Of a stretch of 22,228 nucleotides of DNA, positions 21,666-22,228 are shown one piece after another. Every line of letters starts with the position of its first letter. Position 1 is the stretch's first letter. The translations under genes and the position numbers were made by a program. The stretch lies in assembly GCA_013153415.1 (NCBI GenBank), contig JAADEO010000157.1:1-22228 (forward strand), in the 5' to 3' direction. The notes below the pieces were generated by a model. The model had not been told where the DNA came from, searched no databases, and saw only the letters and a program-made list of their open reading frames with translations. This DNA is from Deltaproteobacteria bacterium. GTDB lineage: Bacteria; Desulfobacterota; Anaeroferrophillalia; Anaeroferrophillales; Tharpellaceae.

Positions 21666-21722
21666 CCGTGGCTGATAAAAGTCGCAGTTCTATTTTATCA
21701 CCGGAGCAACACCAAGAGCGGT

Positions 21723-22228
21723 TTACACTCTTCTACGTCGTACTCCAATCAACCCCAGCAAACCTGAGCCCAACAACCAGACAGCGCCGGGAATGGGAAC
21801 CGGATTTTCATATTCAACGACATAACGTCTAAGCGTCCCACTCTGATCATTCCACGTGCCGGAATAATAAATCACCAAAGAATCTTCACCTCCGGAATCG
21901 TTCGGTTCTCCATTATTCCAATTTGCGTAACTCCAGGGCTCGCCTGTTACCCAAGTCCAATCTCCATCCGGTTCATCTGCATTCTCTGGCTGAAAACCGC
22001 CTATCCAACTTGCCCAATGCCTTCCATCATCAACCAAGGCCTTAACAAATGTATTTTCTCCAGCAGAAGTCAAAGTTGCCAGATGGCCGGAAATGCCATT
22101 GTACGTTTGCAGTTTAGCAGCAGCATCAGCAGTACTCCAACTGATATAATTCGCATCGACCACTTCGTACCAGTGACCATTTCCCCCAGCCGCCTCAGTC
22201 CATTGAAACGGTGTTGCGCCAACCAAGC
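21723..22228 (-). CDS. Exported C-type lectin-like protein with VPIPGA-CTERM sorting tail (5' end missing)
   Basis: The last 168 codons of a larger gene; the start and signal peptide are off the right edge. A C-type lectin-like domain spans most of it: HWYEVVD...ISWSTADAAAKLQTYNG, GHLATLTSAGEN, WASWIGGFQPE, WTWVTGEPWSYANWNNGEPND, then GTWNDQ. The EPND and WND motifs are the calcium/sugar-site hallmarks; classical disulfide cysteines are not visible, as is common in bacterial members. The tail VPIPGAVWLLGSGLLGLIGVRRRRV is a PEP-CTERM-like signal: short proline motif, hydrophobic helix, arginine cluster, used by an exosortase that is not in this window. It is probably displayed on the cell surface or in exopolysaccharide. 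GC is 42-52% on counted lines, below the core genes. Confidence 0.88.
   Translation of the reverse strand, partial: LVGATPFQWTEAAGGNGHWYEVVDANYISWSTADAAAKLQTYNGISGHLATLTSAGENTFVKALVDDGRHWASWIGGFQPENADEPDGDWTWVTGEPWSYANWNNGEPNDSGGEDSLVIYYSGTWNDQSGTLRRYVVEYENPVPIPGAVWLLGSGLLGLIGVRRRRV

Larger units (their letters stand above)
21119..21722. other. Gene-free region with palindromes and a terminator
   Basis: About 600 nt with no supported gene. It holds a small hairpin after yjbQ, three long imperfect palindromes built on 9- to 10-nt modules (21265-21308, 21356-21424, 21623-21665) and a bidirectional terminator (21551-21588). A CGAATC/GATTCG stem (21531-21550) sits just before the terminator. Base composition is visibly more AT-rich than the core genes. 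The 100-130 nt between palindromes show nothing I recognise. Confidence 0.75.

Overview
The window looks like a chromosomal segment of a Gram-negative, fairly GC-rich bacterium. The best guess is Desulfobacterota (the former Deltaproteobacteria), perhaps a Desulfuromonas/Geobacter relative. The reasons are: ftsH, folP, cdaA, cdaR and glmM in one run; a FolP with a long N-terminal extension; an rpoS-type sigma gene next to pcm; a TonB-dependent receptor; and a VPIPGA-type C-terminal sorting signal. This placement rests on gene content and recalled protein families, not on a database search. Hand counts on sample lines give about 60-68% GC in core genes and 42-52% in the lectin gene at the right edge.

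Layout. 1-1202 (minus): a stand-alone receiver protein followed by a TonB-dependent receptor that runs off the left edge. 1170-2374 (minus): a sigma-70-like promoter, a leader, ihfB overlapping pgsA, and an intrinsic terminator. 2461-3798 (minus): der. 3799-4092: a divergent regulatory spacer in which a promoter is followed at once by an intrinsic terminator. 4093-11191 (plus): ftsH, a small kinase-fold gene, folP, cdaA, cdaR and glmM, most likely one operon for envelope quality control, folate, c-di-AMP and cell-wall precursor supply. 11200-19654 (minus, tail to tail with glmM): ispG, a DUF1232 gene, mutL, a LolB-like lipoprotein gene, trxB, pcm, rpoS and dxs, mostly overlapping. The two isoprenoid (MEP pathway) enzymes stand first and last, with repair, redox and stress genes between them. 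19784-20235 (minus): a YgbA-like cysteine-rich protein with its own terminator. 20702-21118 (plus): yjbQ. 21119-21722: a gene-free stretch with three long imperfect palindromes and a bidirectional terminator. 21723 to the right edge (minus): an exported C-type-lectin protein with a PEP-CTERM-like tail.

Most of the window is conserved housekeeping DNA. The less ordinary parts are the kinase-fold gene inserted between ftsH and folP, the promoter-terminator leader before ftsH, the paired sites bracketing the ispG promoter, the ispG-to-dxs gene chain, and the palindrome cluster at 21265-21665. I see no CRISPR array, tRNA, rRNA, transposase or phage gene, and no clear candidate for a wholly new defence or mobile system.
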